In this document: one piece after another, positions 1 through 11,909 of the stretch
How positions within the stretch are numbered: the first letter of the stretch is position 1
Layout of the letters: each line of letters opens with the position of its first letter
NCBI GenBank assembly: GCA_034440575.1
Contig: JAOTOL010001646.1
Span: 1,069,501-1,133,500 of the forward strand
DNA: 64,000 nucleotides
Direction of reading: 5' to 3'
DNA from: Imbricaverruca yamaguchii
Lineage: Eukaryota; Arthropoda; Thecostraca; Neoverrucidae
Position numbers and translations under genes: made by a program
The notes under the pieces: generated by a model
The model's database searches: none
What the model was told of the DNA's origin: nothing
What the model saw: only the letters and a program-made list of their open reading frames with translations

Positions 1-135
1 TGTGCTTGGGTCCTGGTGTGCCGGGGGATACGACCGGCGGCACTGGGATGAATAGGTTACGTGTTAAGGGTATCGCGGTCTTGGGCGTACCACCGGCGTC
101 ATTGGGGTGACTGGGTCCTGTGTTTGGGTCACCGG

Positions 136-330
136 GGTCGCGGTAGCTCAGTCGGTAGTGCATTAGACTCTTGATCTCATGCCCGTGGATGTGACTGGCA
201 CAATTGGCAGAATTACTGGGTATATCCGCTGCCAACCGGCGTGAGAGGTTGGCGACGCCATATGACCTAGCAGTTAAATGCGTCATAAAGGAACCTAAGG
301 TCTTTCTTGTTTTTGGTTCATCTAACTGGT
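136..330 (+). mobile_element. tRNA-Lys-derived SINE or pseudo-tRNA
   Basis: Positions 136-208 read like tRNA-Lys(CTT): TAGCTCAGTCGGTAG forms the D arm/A box, and the anticodon arm contains GACTCTTGATCTC. The T arm is decayed (no GGTTCGA) and the acceptor stem does not pair well, so it is not a working tRNA. The unrelated tail to about 330 may be the SINE body. Confidence 0.55.
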
Positions 331-1094
331 AAAAGTGTATTTTTGAAATCGCCGTGCTTAAAAAAATAGCTTCGAAGCGATATCACTTCTTGTGGTGTGC
401 TGTAGAATGAGTCGTGACATCGAGGAATATAAAAACTGGGATGTTGATGGATTGGGACCAAAATACATGTATGCTAATTGATGTACCTCATACATCCTTT
501 CAATGACATGCTTTCGCCTATTGCTTTTCCATCAATCCTAGGCAATTTCGTGAAGCTGTGGGATACAAATAATTTATTAGTAGGAGGAACATCTAAATGT
601 ACATCCTAATGGGCGCGAATGATAAAAACTGGGAAGACCCTAAAACCCAAATAACTAACTGTACCATCTCTCGCCATTGATTCTTGCCTGATATCCCATA
701 ATGGCACAGGTTCCATCACTGTGTAAAATATATTTATCTGGTGCTCAGATGTAAAGCTCAGGTGAATGAAGGCATCATATAAAAGGGAGACCACTGTTGT
801 AAAAATGAGCTTTGAACCAACATGTGAGGATTTTCAAAACACATTTCTTGTTCTGTTCTCCAAGCAGAAGGAATAAAATATTTGTAACAATTTTCGCATG
901 GTTGCAGGTGTATTTGTGTCTATCAAAAGGAACCTTGGCCAAACTATTCTTATAATAATTGAAATCATGGGATTTCAATTCTGGCTACCAATTAGCACAG
1001 CAGTTCACAGCCTTCTCACCAGGATACCTACCTGGAATCTACCTATCCCACCCCCCTCGGTCAGTAGTCCAGCTATCCCTCCCCCAGCTCCGCC
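331..1094. other. Non-coding sequence, nothing recognised
   Basis: AT-rich sequence with only short chance reading frames. It is probably upstream intron of Flower, since the first visible coding exon starts in mid-codon at 1319. Confidence 0.5.
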
Positions 1095-1318
1095 CCCGGC
1101 CATTGTGTGCCGTTACACCCCTGAGTGTCCTCGCGCTGTTGCAGTCGCCATCGACCCTATGTGAACTGCTGGGCTCCGTCCCCGGCCATTGTGTGCTGTT
1201 ACACCCCTGAGTGTCCTCGCACTGTTGCAGTCGCCATCGGACCCTATGTGAACTGCTGGGCTCCGTCCTCCGGCCATTGTGTGCTGTTACACCCCTGAGT
1301 GTTCTCGCACTGTTGCAG
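1095..1318 (+). repeat. Tandem array carrying the Flower exon 1 acceptor
   Basis: Two full units of 86 and 88 bp plus the genuine boundary are seen, with CAG at 1142-1144, 1228-1230 and 1316-1318. Each unit holds CTGTTGCAG followed by a GCCATCG sequence resembling the first exon codons (Ala-Ile-Gly). Confidence 0.85.
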
Positions 1319-1391
1319 TTGCTATCGGACTCGGAGCGTTCAACTGCTTCACGCTGACGGCGCTGTACCTAGTTGCCGGGATATGGCAGAT
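1319..1391 (+). CDS. fwe: Flower core exon 1 (first visible)
   Basis: The acceptor is TGTTGCAG at 1311-1318 and the donor GTGAGT starts at 1392. It encodes a membrane segment beginning AIGLGAFNC and ending LVAGIWQ plus AT, which joins the next exon to make Met. The preceding non-coding DNA is a tandem array of this same acceptor. Confidence 0.85.
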
Positions 1392-3986
1392 GTGAGTGCT
1401 GTAAGCGGTCACGTTGGCCGTGTGAATGTTGTCGGCCCAGGCGCCCGTGACAGGCTGCGGTGACAGCCGCTCTCGCCCCGGAGGTCACGTGTGCTGCATA
1501 CTAATTTGCCGCTCAGGTCTCGGGGCGTTTGGACGACTTGGTTGAACATCAGCGGTGTTCCGTCGGGGAAAGAATGCGTGATGATGACTCTGATTGACGT
1601 TGCTGCTGTTTTCGGTGCCCGTCCGAGTGCAGTTCGCCTGCACGCAATCCCAGATGCACGTTTGCGTCCAGCCAGAGTGGTGTGCGTAATATCTCCAAAG
1701 CTAGAGAAGTAAAGTTTTTTTTACACGAATAAATAACGAGTGCCACATTTTGAAACTATTATGGCATCAGTCTGAAGTTAGGGTTTAGAACATACTTGTG
1801 TTGCGTAGTTCAGACCCCGCGCCTGCCCGGAGACGTTTTGCTGGACCAGGGCAGCTCGGGGACCTGCACCTGACTTGTCAATGTTAAGCGGGCTAGCGGG
1901 TCGGTGGGCAGGTTTGGCCCGCGTCTAGCCACAGCGACTCCATCGGTGCTGAGCAGGGCGGTGACCTGTGGTGACCGGCGACCCTCCGCTGCCGCAGGGT
2001 GGCTGGCTTCTGCGTGACGTTGCTCGAGGCGCCGTTCCTCTGCATGTTCCTCGACTTCGTGCAGGACATCAGCAAGAGGCTGGACTCCATGTCACAATTC
2101 GTCAAGGCGGCCTTCTATATCGGGTAAGTGCTGAATGGCTTGTGACTCGTCCAAGTGGCCTCCCCATTGTGTTGCTCATTCATGTGTCCTAATTACTTTC
2201 AGTCGCAACGGTAGGCAGATGAGTGTCATCGATCATTTGGCTTCTTCAGCTTTCAAAAATTGCGTTTTCCATGTTAAAGCCCAGACTACCGACCAGATCA
2301 TCGCAAAAGAAAACTACCTGGCGCGTTGCACTGCATTTGACTCTCTTCCCGTCCGGGAATCTTAGTTGTGTTACTGTCGTGAGGATTACACCAGCTGTTT
2401 GTACTCCATGTTCTACAGTGGTTGATTTGTGGGGCCGATAGTATGTCAGCTAGATTAAGCTGACCACACCCGATTTGCTGAATGCATCCCCCTTTCAGTT
2501 TGGCAATTCCGGCTGTATGGATGTGCCAAACCATATCGATTATCATCGGGTCTGGTCTGATCTTCACTGCCGGCGTTCTCAACGGGCTGATGGCTCTCGG
2601 TAAAAAGTAAGTAAGCTGCACTGCGTGCCGAACGCTCATTATGCTAATCATGCTCATCTGATTGATCGCACGCGGGGTCGGTGGGCACAAACCGAGCGAG
2701 CTCGCTGACTGAGGTTCGCCGACGGGTAAATGATCACGGACAGTTTAATGTGCGACACCAGGCCTGTACAGGGCGGTTATCAAACGACTACCTAGTCTAT
2801 TTTTTAGCCGTCACTTATTGCTACGCCTTTATGTTTTAGTCTGTGCGCTTGGTTGCCCGGTATGGCGTTCATTTGTCACGACTGCATTCTGATAGTGTGT
2901 CGTTGGTATCGGCGATCTGCCATGGCCAGGACCGGGAACACTTGGCTATGACGTACATCTAAAGCAAAGGATGTATGATGCTGATGAGAGGTGAATGGAG
3001 CAGGTGGTCAATCCTTTGCAAAGAAGAAAAATAGTTTTGCTAAATCTGGACAAACGCGATTGGCCCAAAATGAACACGAATGTGCACCCCGTAAAAACAA
3101 ACCGGCACTACATTCGGAAACCGTTACCGGTTTTACACTCAGAAATTTACACGTTTAATTATGCTGCACGTATCTTGCTGCCCTTTCCTGCATTACATCT
3201 TTTTGGTCAACACCCTAGCCCAGATTAATAACAATAGTCTGCATCTTGTTTATATTACTTGTGGTATGCTTAACAAACGTTAGTCTAAAGTGAACCTTGT
3301 TTGGTTTATTGTGCTGCAATTTAACTAATTTCACCACAATTCTACCCTATCCTGAACATATTCTACCCTTTTCACTTCAGAAGTCCAGTCGGTAAATTCC
3401 TACCTACAGTGAATCGTGCAGCTGGGCCGTGTTTTCTGCGAGGCCCGTCGGTCTGGTGGCGGGAGGCGCCGCCCGCTGTGGCCCGAGCGTGCACGACCCC
3501 CAACAACCATGCGTTTGGCTTTTGGATGCAGCGAGCCAGCAGCCGTGTACATTGCGCTCATTGGGTTGGTTTGCGGGCGACGACTATGAACCGCTGCAGT
3601 GCAGGATCACGTGCATGACCTCCGATTAAGCACTAATAAGTCTGTCGTTGGTCCCGGCCTGGGACGCATTGTCTGTGGCCTCACGTGAAATATGACCCAC
3701 GTGGCATCAGACTGTCCTGCTGGCCCGTATCTGACAGTGAAGTCCGAATCCGCGAGTGTCGAGCTGCCCCGGATGTTGCCACTTGCCGCCGTGTTGGTAC
3801 ACGTGACCCGCGATGAGCTCTCACTGGCCGGGCGCCAGGGGCACTCTGCAGAACATGCGGGCTGCTGCCCGCGGGGACAGCGCCGCCGCCGCCACCGCCG
3901 GCGGCGGCAGCAGCAACAGCAACGCCGGCAACAGCCCCAAACAGGCGCTGTTCAGCGACCCGGCCGTGTGGCAGGCCGACCCGTAG
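1319..3986 (+). CDS. fwe: Calcium channel Flower homologue (3' part), isoform with tail A
   Basis: Four exons are visible: 1319-1391, 1998-2123, 2499-2606 and 3839-3986. All have AG/GT borders and compatible phases, giving 150 residues to the TAG at 3984-3986. The product is the Flower/CACFD1 family, four-pass vesicle and plasma-membrane proteins proposed to act in synaptic endocytosis and to mark cell fitness in flies. Family marks seen are LVAGIWQM, LLEAPF, GSGLIF and ALGKK just before the tail. The exons cover most of the membrane core. The first visible exon opens with two bases of a split codon, so the N-terminal exon lies upstream, probably outside the window. The tail in 3839-3986 is rich in Ala, Gly, Ser and Asn and is specific to this isoform. 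Exon structure is confident; the ion-channel role is family knowledge only. Confidence 0.88.
1998..2123 (+). CDS. fwe: Flower core exon 2
   Basis: The acceptor is GCCGCAG and the donor is GTAAGT at 2124. It encodes VAGFCVTLLEAPF followed by the short acidic loop FVQDISKRL and AFYI. The acidic LLEAP motif in the membrane is the family signature. Confidence 0.87.
2499..2606 (+). CDS. fwe: Flower core exon 3, last common exon
   Basis: The acceptor is CCTTTCAG and the donor is GTAAGT at 2607. It encodes LAIPAVWMCQTISIIIGSG and then LMALGK plus AA. The split Lys codon is completed by the G that begins either of the two terminal exons. Confidence 0.88.
2607..3838 (+). other. Flower intron before tail A
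   Basis: The intron runs from GTAAGT to CGCCAG. I see no repeat family or coding signal in it beyond chance frames around 3410-3620. Confidence 0.6.
3839..3986 (+). CDS. fwe: Flower alternative terminal exon A
   Basis: The acceptor is CGCCAG at 3833-3838. The leading G completes Lys, then GTLQNMRAAARGD is followed by a low-complexity Ala/Gly/Ser/Asn stretch coded by GCC/GGC/AGC runs, ending AVWQADP and stop. NMRAAA resembles the start of one fly Flower tail. The polypyrimidine tract is poor, so use of this acceptor should be confirmed with transcripts. Confidence 0.75.
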
Positions 3987-5612
3987 CTGGAGCCAGGCTG
4001 CGCCGCCGGTACTGGCCGTCCCGATCTCCGTCCGGCCTGCCGTCCTGTCGGTCCTGCTGCCAGACTCGTGTACCGCACGGCTCCGCCATCCCGGAACTCG
4101 GCCACGCCGTCTCTTGTGTTGTTCCGCGTCCGTCCCGGCTCAGTTTTATCCCTGTTTTTGGTAACGCATTTCCATAATTATTTCAGTCTGCTAGCATTTA
4201 TCTCCCGATCTTTCGTCTCTTTTTTTCTGCACATTAATTGCATCTCGTGATCTGTGCAAATTCTCTCTTGATGTCCACTCGAGGCAAATTCCTGGCTGTA
4301 TCGGTCCTGTTCTCTCGGCCTCCAGTTATTCATTCTTGGCATGGATGTGTGTTCGACGTGCAGCAGATAGTGCGTAGCGGCATTGTCACTGTCGTTAGTA
4401 TGATGCAGCGGCTGCCTCAGTGTCAGCTTAGTCTGCTGGTATGCTGTATCACCTTGTGTGTATGTGTCTCCGTGTCGGTGTGTGTGTTTGGAAGTTTTGC
4501 ATTGTAATTGTCGACTATCGCAACCCACAATATATTTGTATACGATACAAAAATGCAGCTAGACATTGGTGTCAACTGACACCAATGTCAAGCTGTCAAC
4601 TGACATCAATGGCCATGACACGTATTGATAATTCGGTTCTGGTCTATATTAACGTATGATTCTGCGCATGGACCAGGATTAAGAATCGAGCTCTTCAAAA
4701 GCTCGGTATGCTTTGTTGAAGTGCTGGGGTACTACATGGCTACTTTGCCCAGTGCGTACTTGTAATCTCTATGCGCGTATGCCTCTGAAGAAGCTGTTGC
4801 TAGCGGTAAAATTGTGCTCTCTCGTGAGTGCTGCGAGGCACGCTGTTCGTTCATATGCTCGCTCAGATGAGTATTGAGATCTTCGGATTTGTTTGGAACC
4901 TGCGAGGGAATGCAGCTACTCACAGCGACTGTTGTGATGTCTAGCCGAATGTGTTGTGCATTACGAGAAGCCGGTAGTACTCGTCCAATGTTCATGCATT
5001 CGATATGCGATGCTGTCATAAGCCTGCTATGTAGGATGTCGAGGAGGTCCAATTGCTAGGCCACACGGACTTGCTGCCTGTTCGTGAAGGCCGTGTTGCG
5101 TGCCAACCGTTCAGACCTCCCATTCAGCGATATGCAGCGGTGCATGCGTGTTCGATGTCGGCATGCGGACGCATCGGTGTCGCCTCTCTCCGGGACTCGG
5201 TGTGTCGGTCGCTCGAGCATGCCATGCGCATGCGTGCAGTCGGCGGATATCGAGCGGTGCGTGCCGACAGGCGTGCGGTGCTCAGTGTGTGATGCACTTG
5301 TTTGCCAGCCCCCGCCCGCCGCGCTCCGACATAGTGGGAGCTCCATATCGGAACTCACAGCTGCCACGTGGCTGGTATTTGCCAGGCGGTTTGCTTCCGT
5401 TAGCATATTTCTATTCATGCGCATCCCTTTCTTTCCGCTGGAATTAATCCCGATGAGTAAAATGTTGTGGGCGCTTCACTCCAGTTTATAGTTCGTGGAT
5501 TGCACGTGCAAACGGCCACGGTTGCGGATATTGATTAAAGGAAATGTGTAACCGGTTTCAGAAAGCCGTTCATGCTCGTAAATGGTGCCGCCATCTCTGA
5601 TTCACTTCCATT
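3987..5612. other. 3' flank of tail A / intron to tail B
   Basis: No gene is recognised. It contains a short GT-rich tract (4455-4490), the 28-bp palindrome at 4562-4589 and a CpG-rich stretch at about 5080-5380 with overlapping frames on both strands, none of which resembles a known protein. Confidence 0.5.
4562..4589. repeat. Perfect 13-bp inverted repeat
   Basis: GACATTGGTGTCA and its exact reverse complement are separated by two bases. A degenerate half-copy (TGACATCAATGG) follows at about 4600. Confidence 0.9.
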
Positions 5613-6423
5613 AACCCGTCCCGTCTCGGGGGGTCTTCAACCGCCCTCTCTCAGGCTGTTCGCGGATAGTGGACGAACGGCACCCGGCGGCACGCCCAAA
5701 TTTGGCATACCCTTTTCCACATGAATTTGGCGTGCTGTTTCAAAATTTTGAAGTCAGGTCATCTAGGGCCAACGAGTTAGTCAAGGTCAAGTGAGGTCAC
5801 CCCCAAAAAAAGTTCAACCAGTCGCCACGCTTTAACGGATACAGATATTTTAATGAAACTTTCAACGTTTGCTTATCTTTAGGGATGTAACAAAACGTAT
5901 GAGTGGATTTTTTTTCGTTTTTGACTATACATTTTGCATATTTGCCAATAGCAGTTCAAATAGAAGTCTGGCTAAAATAAGCATTTTTTATTGGGGCAAG
6001 TTGACTTCCAACAACGTTTCTCGGTCCGCTATACACATTGGAAAAGGAAAATTAAAGAAAAGTTGGAAACTCTAAATTTTGTAATTTAAAAAAATGTGGG
6101 GGGGGGGGGGAGGCAAAAATATGGCCCTGGTCGATTTCGCTGTCCTTTTGCATCCCAAATACATTTTGTTTTTTCATATATCCCCAAAATGAACTCCCAG
6201 AGCCAGAAACATAATGTAAGTCGTGAAAAGTCGCGAAAATCTATCCCCCCTGATGACGTCACTTTTGGGGGAAAATTGTTTTGGGGTAGATCCGAACCCT
6301 ACTCATCGAGCGCTTTCCGATGACACCTCTTTCGTCTTCGTGCGACGCTTAGTTTGGATTTTAGAGGCGGGTTACTATCCGCCCCCCCCTTCGAGACGGG
6401 GTGTGAGGATCTGACCGGAGAGA
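5613..6423 (+). mobile_element. Non-autonomous repeat, family R1, copy 1
   Basis: It opens with CCCGTCTCGGGGGGTC and ends TTCGAGACGGGGTGTGAGGA. The two ends are partly inverted copies sharing CCCGTCTCG, as in a short terminal inverted repeat. The interior matches 21096-21470 on the other strand and 6665-7495 on the same strand. No coding capacity is seen. The element class is unknown; a MITE is the simplest guess. Confidence 0.6.
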
Positions 6424-6664
6424 CTGCGCGGGTTAACGCATGGTTAAATGCAGCATGAATCGCCAAGAACCCAGCCAGATATTTGCTGTGGCTGACGGCA
6501 GCTTCGTGACCAGCCCAAGAGACGTAGCGTGTCTGTCCTCACGACAGTGTGCCGGTCTTCGGGTATTAGCGGTGCGTTAGCTGTAATCTAATGATTGGTC
6601 GTGCTAATTCAGACATTTTGGGAATACTCCGTATGGTCGATGTTGTCTGGTCACATGTCACTGT

Positions 6665-7495
6665 CATAACATTTTTAACCCTCCGGGGGTAGGCCATTTT
6701 ACGCCATCCCCCGAAAGTTTTCCCGCTAAATCTGGAAACGACACCATGCAGCACCGCACAATTTTCAGTACATTTTCTTTTATCATTTTTACGTCTGACT
6801 TGAAAACTGAAACCTCAGTTCATGTAAGGTTAAGGTTAAGTTTGGGCTCGGGTCAGAGGATCGCCTCCAAAAAAGTTTCAGTATCGATATCTCATAGACG
6901 TGAAGTTGTATTCAAATTAAGCTTTGCACATCAGTGCAATTGGGCAGTGTTTTGAAAATGTATATCGGTGATTATTTTTCAGGTTAGGTGAGTGACCTGA
7001 GATCACGATCAATTTTGGGCATACAAATCATATTTTTATAGCGTTGTTGCTACCTTGGTATGCATGCAGAACCTGAAGAAGCTTCTTACCCAATTTGCTT
7101 GGCCTCCGTCAAGGAAGCTGAGGTCAAGTCACGATAAAGTACGCAACGTGAGCTGAACATATTTGGGCACTGCAGTTTTATGGTTGATTTATAATTTTGC
7201 AGGGCATAAATAGTTCCAAAGTTGCATCGCACCAATTGCATGTAACTACCATTGGATGGAAATATAAAATGTTTTGGAGTAATTTGGCTTCCTTCAAAAT
7301 CGCTATTTTGATGCTTCAAATTATATCGTAATAAAAAAAAATCATTATATTTTCTGGTCAACAATGTCAAGCATTCTCCGACGGTATCGCATTCGTTTTC
7401 ATTCATTGCTTAGTTTCGAAGTTAGACGGTGTGCTCTTTAGGGACCCCCCCCCCCTCTAACACGGGTGTGAGCATCTGACCGGTGAGACGTTAAC
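6665..7495 (+). mobile_element. Non-autonomous repeat, family R1, diverged copy 2
   Basis: It shares with copy 1 the CCTCCAAAAAAGTTTCA segment, the GACGCTTAGTTT-like segment and the end GGTGTGAGCATCTGACCGG after a C-run. It is more diverged than copy 1 and lies about 240 bp downstream of it. Confidence 0.5.
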
Positions 7496-7852
7496 GTTCT
7501 TCTGAAAAGGCACTTAGAGGAATAAGTGACCCTCCAACATGCTCGAGTGCACACCCCTACGCCTGCTCAACGAACGCTCTGTCGGAGACTCGCATTCAGA
7601 CAAGTCCACCCCATGTATACATTACATATGTTCATGCAGTATATATGCAGATCAGATATTCTCTCTTTAACGACGATTTATTTCGTACCGCTTATGTACC
7701 ATCCCGCGCCACAGCTCGCCGCGCCCCTCCCCTGCTCTGCGATCGGACACCTTTCGCCACCGGGCGTCCCCCGCCGCCCACGTCGCCGCGAACCGTCACC
7801 TGTCCATCCGTCACACCGTGTCCATCCGTCACACCGCGCCGCTCTGCCACAG

Positions 7853-7934
7853 GGCGTCGCGGGAGGAGATGCTGACCAACGCCACGGACAAGGCGCCGAT
7901 CGTGACCGAGGCGGCGCCCATGGGCACCGCGTGA
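7853..7934 (+). CDS. fwe: Flower alternative terminal exon B
   Basis: A C/T-rich acceptor (GCTCTGCCACAG) ends at 7852. The leading G completes the same split Lys codon as exon A, then the frame reads ASREEMLTNATDKAP and ends EAAPMGTA and TGA at 7932-7934. KK-AS followed by an acidic residue is how other Flower tails start. Joined to 2606 it gives a 128-residue visible protein with a short acidic/Thr tail unlike tail A. Fly Flower isoforms differ by exactly this kind of terminal-exon choice. The identity is an inference from phase, splice site and the tail start. Confidence 0.68.
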
Positions 7935-10900
7935 GGCGGCGAGCGGCGCCCCGCGCGGTCAGGTCCGGCGCGGCGGGCGGCGACCTGCCGGCCGGGGTGT
8001 CAGCATGGTCTGCGGGCGGTGACCTGCTGGCCGAGGTGTCAGCACGGTCGACACGGCGGTCAGAGTGGTGCTCCGGCACATCCGGGGGCCGCCGCCCGCC
8101 GCGTCGCTGGTGCTCTCGCACCGCAGAGCCGGACACACGGACATGCATGGCCTATTTATTGCGTCTGCCGGTAGCCCCCTACGATTGGTGTTAGTTAGCC
8201 TCGGTGGCCGTCACGTTGCCGCTCCCCGCGGCTGTCCTATGGGCGGGGCGGGGGTGGCGTCGGCGACAGGGCTCGCTGGCCGTGTGTGCTTGGGCAGGCC
8301 ACGGACACGGCCGGCCGTAGCTGTGGAGACCCCGCGTGTGGCTGATTTATCCGGCCGGGCTACGGCGCACTTCGAACCTTTACAGCACGGCAGGAGCGGT
8401 GCTGAATGGCCCGTCAGGGCGGTGGTCCGGCTCGCTGCACCCTTGCCACAAGCCCGTCTTCTGGGCGCGGCCTCCGTCACAACGGTAACGGTGTCATTTC
8501 CATCGCGATGGCCTCGCCGTTGACAGTCGTTTCGGTGTGGTGGTGACCGTGACGTCACGGGTGGGTGCAGTCGCTCTCCTCTTCACCATCTGCCGGCCGG
8601 TTCTGATGCGCCCCTGCGGTGTCGGCGGTATGTTGTTCTCCCGCCTGTCGCGCTGTATCCCGGCTCAGCTGGTGGGGCTGGTGTCCACGATTGATGTACC
8701 CGGTAGCGCCGGCCCATGTTCAGGGGGTCTCCCGCCCACCGCCGACAGCCGTGTGGCCCTGCATGTCCGCGCGCGTTGGCGAGTGTCCGTGTTCCCGCCA
8801 CCGTCCGTACCTGTCGACGAGGAGTGGGCGAACGGTGACGGTGTGAGCGGGTGTCCACGATTCAGGTGCGCGGCGTATATTGTTTATTCCTGTTGATTAT
8901 CGCGTGGCAAATTGACTGTAATTTCGTTGTGGTAGCTCTGATCTGTATGTAACCACATGTAACGACGTCCGTGTCATTATCTGTATCGTCGTGTATGGGT
9001 GGTCGGCGTGTGATGAGTGCTTTCAGCCGACGCTCTCCGGACGTATCGACACTTGGTGGGATTATGCCGTCTCTGGCCTGCTACTCAGCGTTGGGGCTTC
9101 TCGGGCGAGCGAGCCGCAGCATGGTGAGCGCACCGAGCCACCGGCGGCGCGGCGCTCGGCGCATAGTCATCTCGGCGCGCGTGTCTGTCCCCGACCACAG
9201 TCGGCTGTCGGCTGGCGTTGCCGCCCTGTCGCGAGCGGCTGTACGTCCGCGCCGCGGCAGCCGACGCCCGGCCCCGCCCCGGGGCTGGGTGTGCCGCTCG
9301 TCGTGTCGGATGTCGGCAACCGCAGCGTAATCGCCGGCCGGTGTGTTTCAGTGTGGTGATGTTCGGACCGGTCGACATGCCGGTCAATACATGTGGTCGG
9401 TGTGCGGCGTACGGGGCTGTGCACAGGTCCGTGCAGCGCGGAGCTGTGACGACAGGGGCTCCCCGGCGTCGGCCGCTCCCGCACGGCAGGGCGAGCCGCC
9501 GGCGACGGGAGAGTGCAGGAGCCGGGCGACTGAGGGCATGTCTTCGGCGTCTGCGACTTGCGCGCAGCGGCGCCGAAATGCTAACTAACAGTGCCGGAGT
9601 GGATGAAACAACGAAGTTTCGTAGGACTCGACTTGGTTTGTACAGTATTTCTACAAGCCATCGGGCTGGGTTAAAGTGAAGCTACCCCGCGGAGCGAGCT
9701 GCACATGCTGCTGATCACACGTTTACCCGCGCTCAGCATCGTGACGCTGTTCTCTGGTTCAGGAGTCGGGTTCCCCCACACCAGACGATGGATCTGGTTG
9801 TTTACCCGACCCCCTTCCGGCATCAAGTTGCTTCAAATCCCGCACAACCCGAGTCAGGGTATAGGGGTAGCTGTGTCGAGGCACTGCTGACCAAAATTGC
9901 CCTTTCAAGTTGGCGGGACTGCGTAGACTACAAGTAGGTACAGTTGCGTAACTCCTAATCAGTGCTAACATGGCCCCGTTCCGAACAGTAGTGTTGGTGC
10001 CGTCAGACCGATGCCGACGGGCAGTGACCGATATACGAATGCGATCGACCTCTGGTCGCCTGTTGTGAAGCTCTTCGTTCTTCTACTTTCGATCTCATGC
10101 ATCTACCAAAAGTTCACCGTAAGTCGCCCGCGACTGCTGTGTCACACACTGCATCTAGTTCCGAAGTATTGCGTGAAATTGATCATGGTCTCAAGTGAGG
10201 CGGCCCGCAAGGCAGGATTCGCTACTGCCGCTGCTCTGGGCGCGGCCGCCAGATAACGATAACACACCGTAAGCAAAACCAGCCCCGAGAAACGCAGCGG
10301 CCGCGAGGTACGCTCGATGACTATAGCATTCCTCCTGCCAGCTGCGACGGTATCGACGCTGCACATTACTTTTCCTTATATTCCATATACACTACGTGAG
10401 TGTGGCAGCACTACAACCGGTCGCCAACGCAAAAATGTATTGGGGAAATACAACGCAATGAAAGTAGTTCAAAGACAGTAGGTGTACTTGGTGAGTTAAA
10501 TGAGCGTACGAAACGGCAATATGGTTGTCGATCAGAAGCCAGACGAAGGGATCGAATGACAACATTTGACGCGTAGTCTGGGCTAGGCAGGAATATCATA
10601 TAACTGCAATTCGATCCGGTATTGCAATGTGCAGGGTACGAGGAGACGAAAATATAAAATCTTGCGCATCGTAAAACACCTGATCAACTGTGCCGGCGGT
10701 GCACAAATGCATTTCGCTGCGCGTGACCGGATGCGCACATTTGGCAGCACACCACCACACCGGTCACCGGTCACAGCACCAGCATGAAACACGTGGCTTT
10801 CGCCGAACACGCCAAGTTTCACCACATCGACGTTTCGAGGCTCGAGCCCTTGAACCACCAAGGAATATATCACCCGACGTGAAAGCGGTTGTCCACGCGC

Positions 10901-11480
10901 GCGCTTTAAAGCTCCACTGAGGATCTGGTGTGCCGGCGTGTCGGCAGCCGCGAGGCTCTCGGCGCGTCACGCGTGACGCTCGCGACCGACGCCGACTGGA
11001 ATGGTGACCGCCGGCTTCCGGAGACCATCGGCGACCTGGTCGCAATGGGTCCACTCTGAGTGACCATAGTCGCTCGGCGACGCCGGCCGTTAAATCGGAC
11101 CGGACCCCGCAGGGTGCCGGCAGGACGAGCGCGTGACTGCGGGCGACACCGGCCGGTCGGTCGCCGTCCCGCAGAGTCGGTCCGACGAGCGCCGGCCACG
11201 CGCGAACACACGCACCTCAGAGGCAGTCGGTGGCAGTGCGGCTTCGGTCCCGTCCCGTGCCGTCAGCAGAGCCGGGCGGTGCGCCTCGGCTACACCGCCA
11301 GCATCACCGGCGGCCGAGCGGCAACTTCAGCTCCGACGCCGTCACCAACGCGACGAGAAGCGACACCTCGGCTCCGGAGCACACGCCGCAGACGGCCCGG
11401 CGGCACTCGCTCCGGTGCCCGCACCGTGCCGTACCACCAGCTGGTCCGGTCCGTCCGCCCCGGCTCTGACCGCCGGTGGT
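7935..11480. other. GC-rich spacer, no gene recognised
   Basis: High GC content produces many overlapping open frames on both strands (for example 8065-8523 and 9218-9679). None shows a known family, consistent codon periodicity or paired splice sites. It contains the end of the Flower locus and probably the 3' untranslated region of KLHL20. Confidence 0.5.
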
Positions 11481-11489
11481 CCGCGAGCA

Positions 11490-11880
11490 CAGCACCGTCG
11501 TCGCGGCTTGCGGACAGAGTCGACACGCTGGCGGCGGTCCGCCTCGGCTCCAACTACCACCACCGCCGCGTCGTCGTCACGGCTTGCGGACAGAGTCGAC
11601 ACGCTGGCGGCGGTCCGCCGGCTTAACTACACCCGCCACGGGGTCCTCGGCTCCAACTACCACCACCGCCGCGTCGTCGTCACGGCTTGCGGACAGAGTC
11701 GACACGCTGGCGGCGGTCCGCCTCGGCTCCAACTACCACCACCGCCGCGTCGTCGTCACGGCTTGCGGACAGAGTCGACACGCTGGCGGCGGTCCGCCTC
11801 GGCTCCAACTACCACCACCGCCGCGTTGTCGTCACGGCTTGCGGACAGAGTCGACACGCTGGCGGCGGTCGGCCGTGTCG
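11490..11880. repeat. 76-77 bp minisatellite just downstream of the KLHL20 stop
   Basis: Five copies begin near 11505, 11582, 11684, 11761 and 11837, each starting GCTTGCGGACAGAGTCGACA. One copy has a 25-bp insertion. It lies in the presumed 3' untranslated region and, unlike most arrays here, does not contain a recognisable piece of the adjacent exon. Confidence 0.85.
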
Positions 11881-11909
11881 CCGGCGGCGGCGGCGTGCGC
11901 CGCCCCGGG

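Noticed and set aside
136..208. Functional tRNA-Lys gene
   Set aside because: The D and anticodon arms are tRNA-like, but the T arm and acceptor stem are degraded, so it is kept only as a SINE/pseudo-tRNA.
8065..9679. Several overlapping frames of 100-153 codons
   Set aside because: High GC removes stops on both strands; no family, splice or start support was found for any of them.
10190..10320. A third Flower terminal exon
   Set aside because: A CGCAAG acceptor followed by a short open frame has the right phase, but no residues resemble Flower tails and the acceptor is weak.
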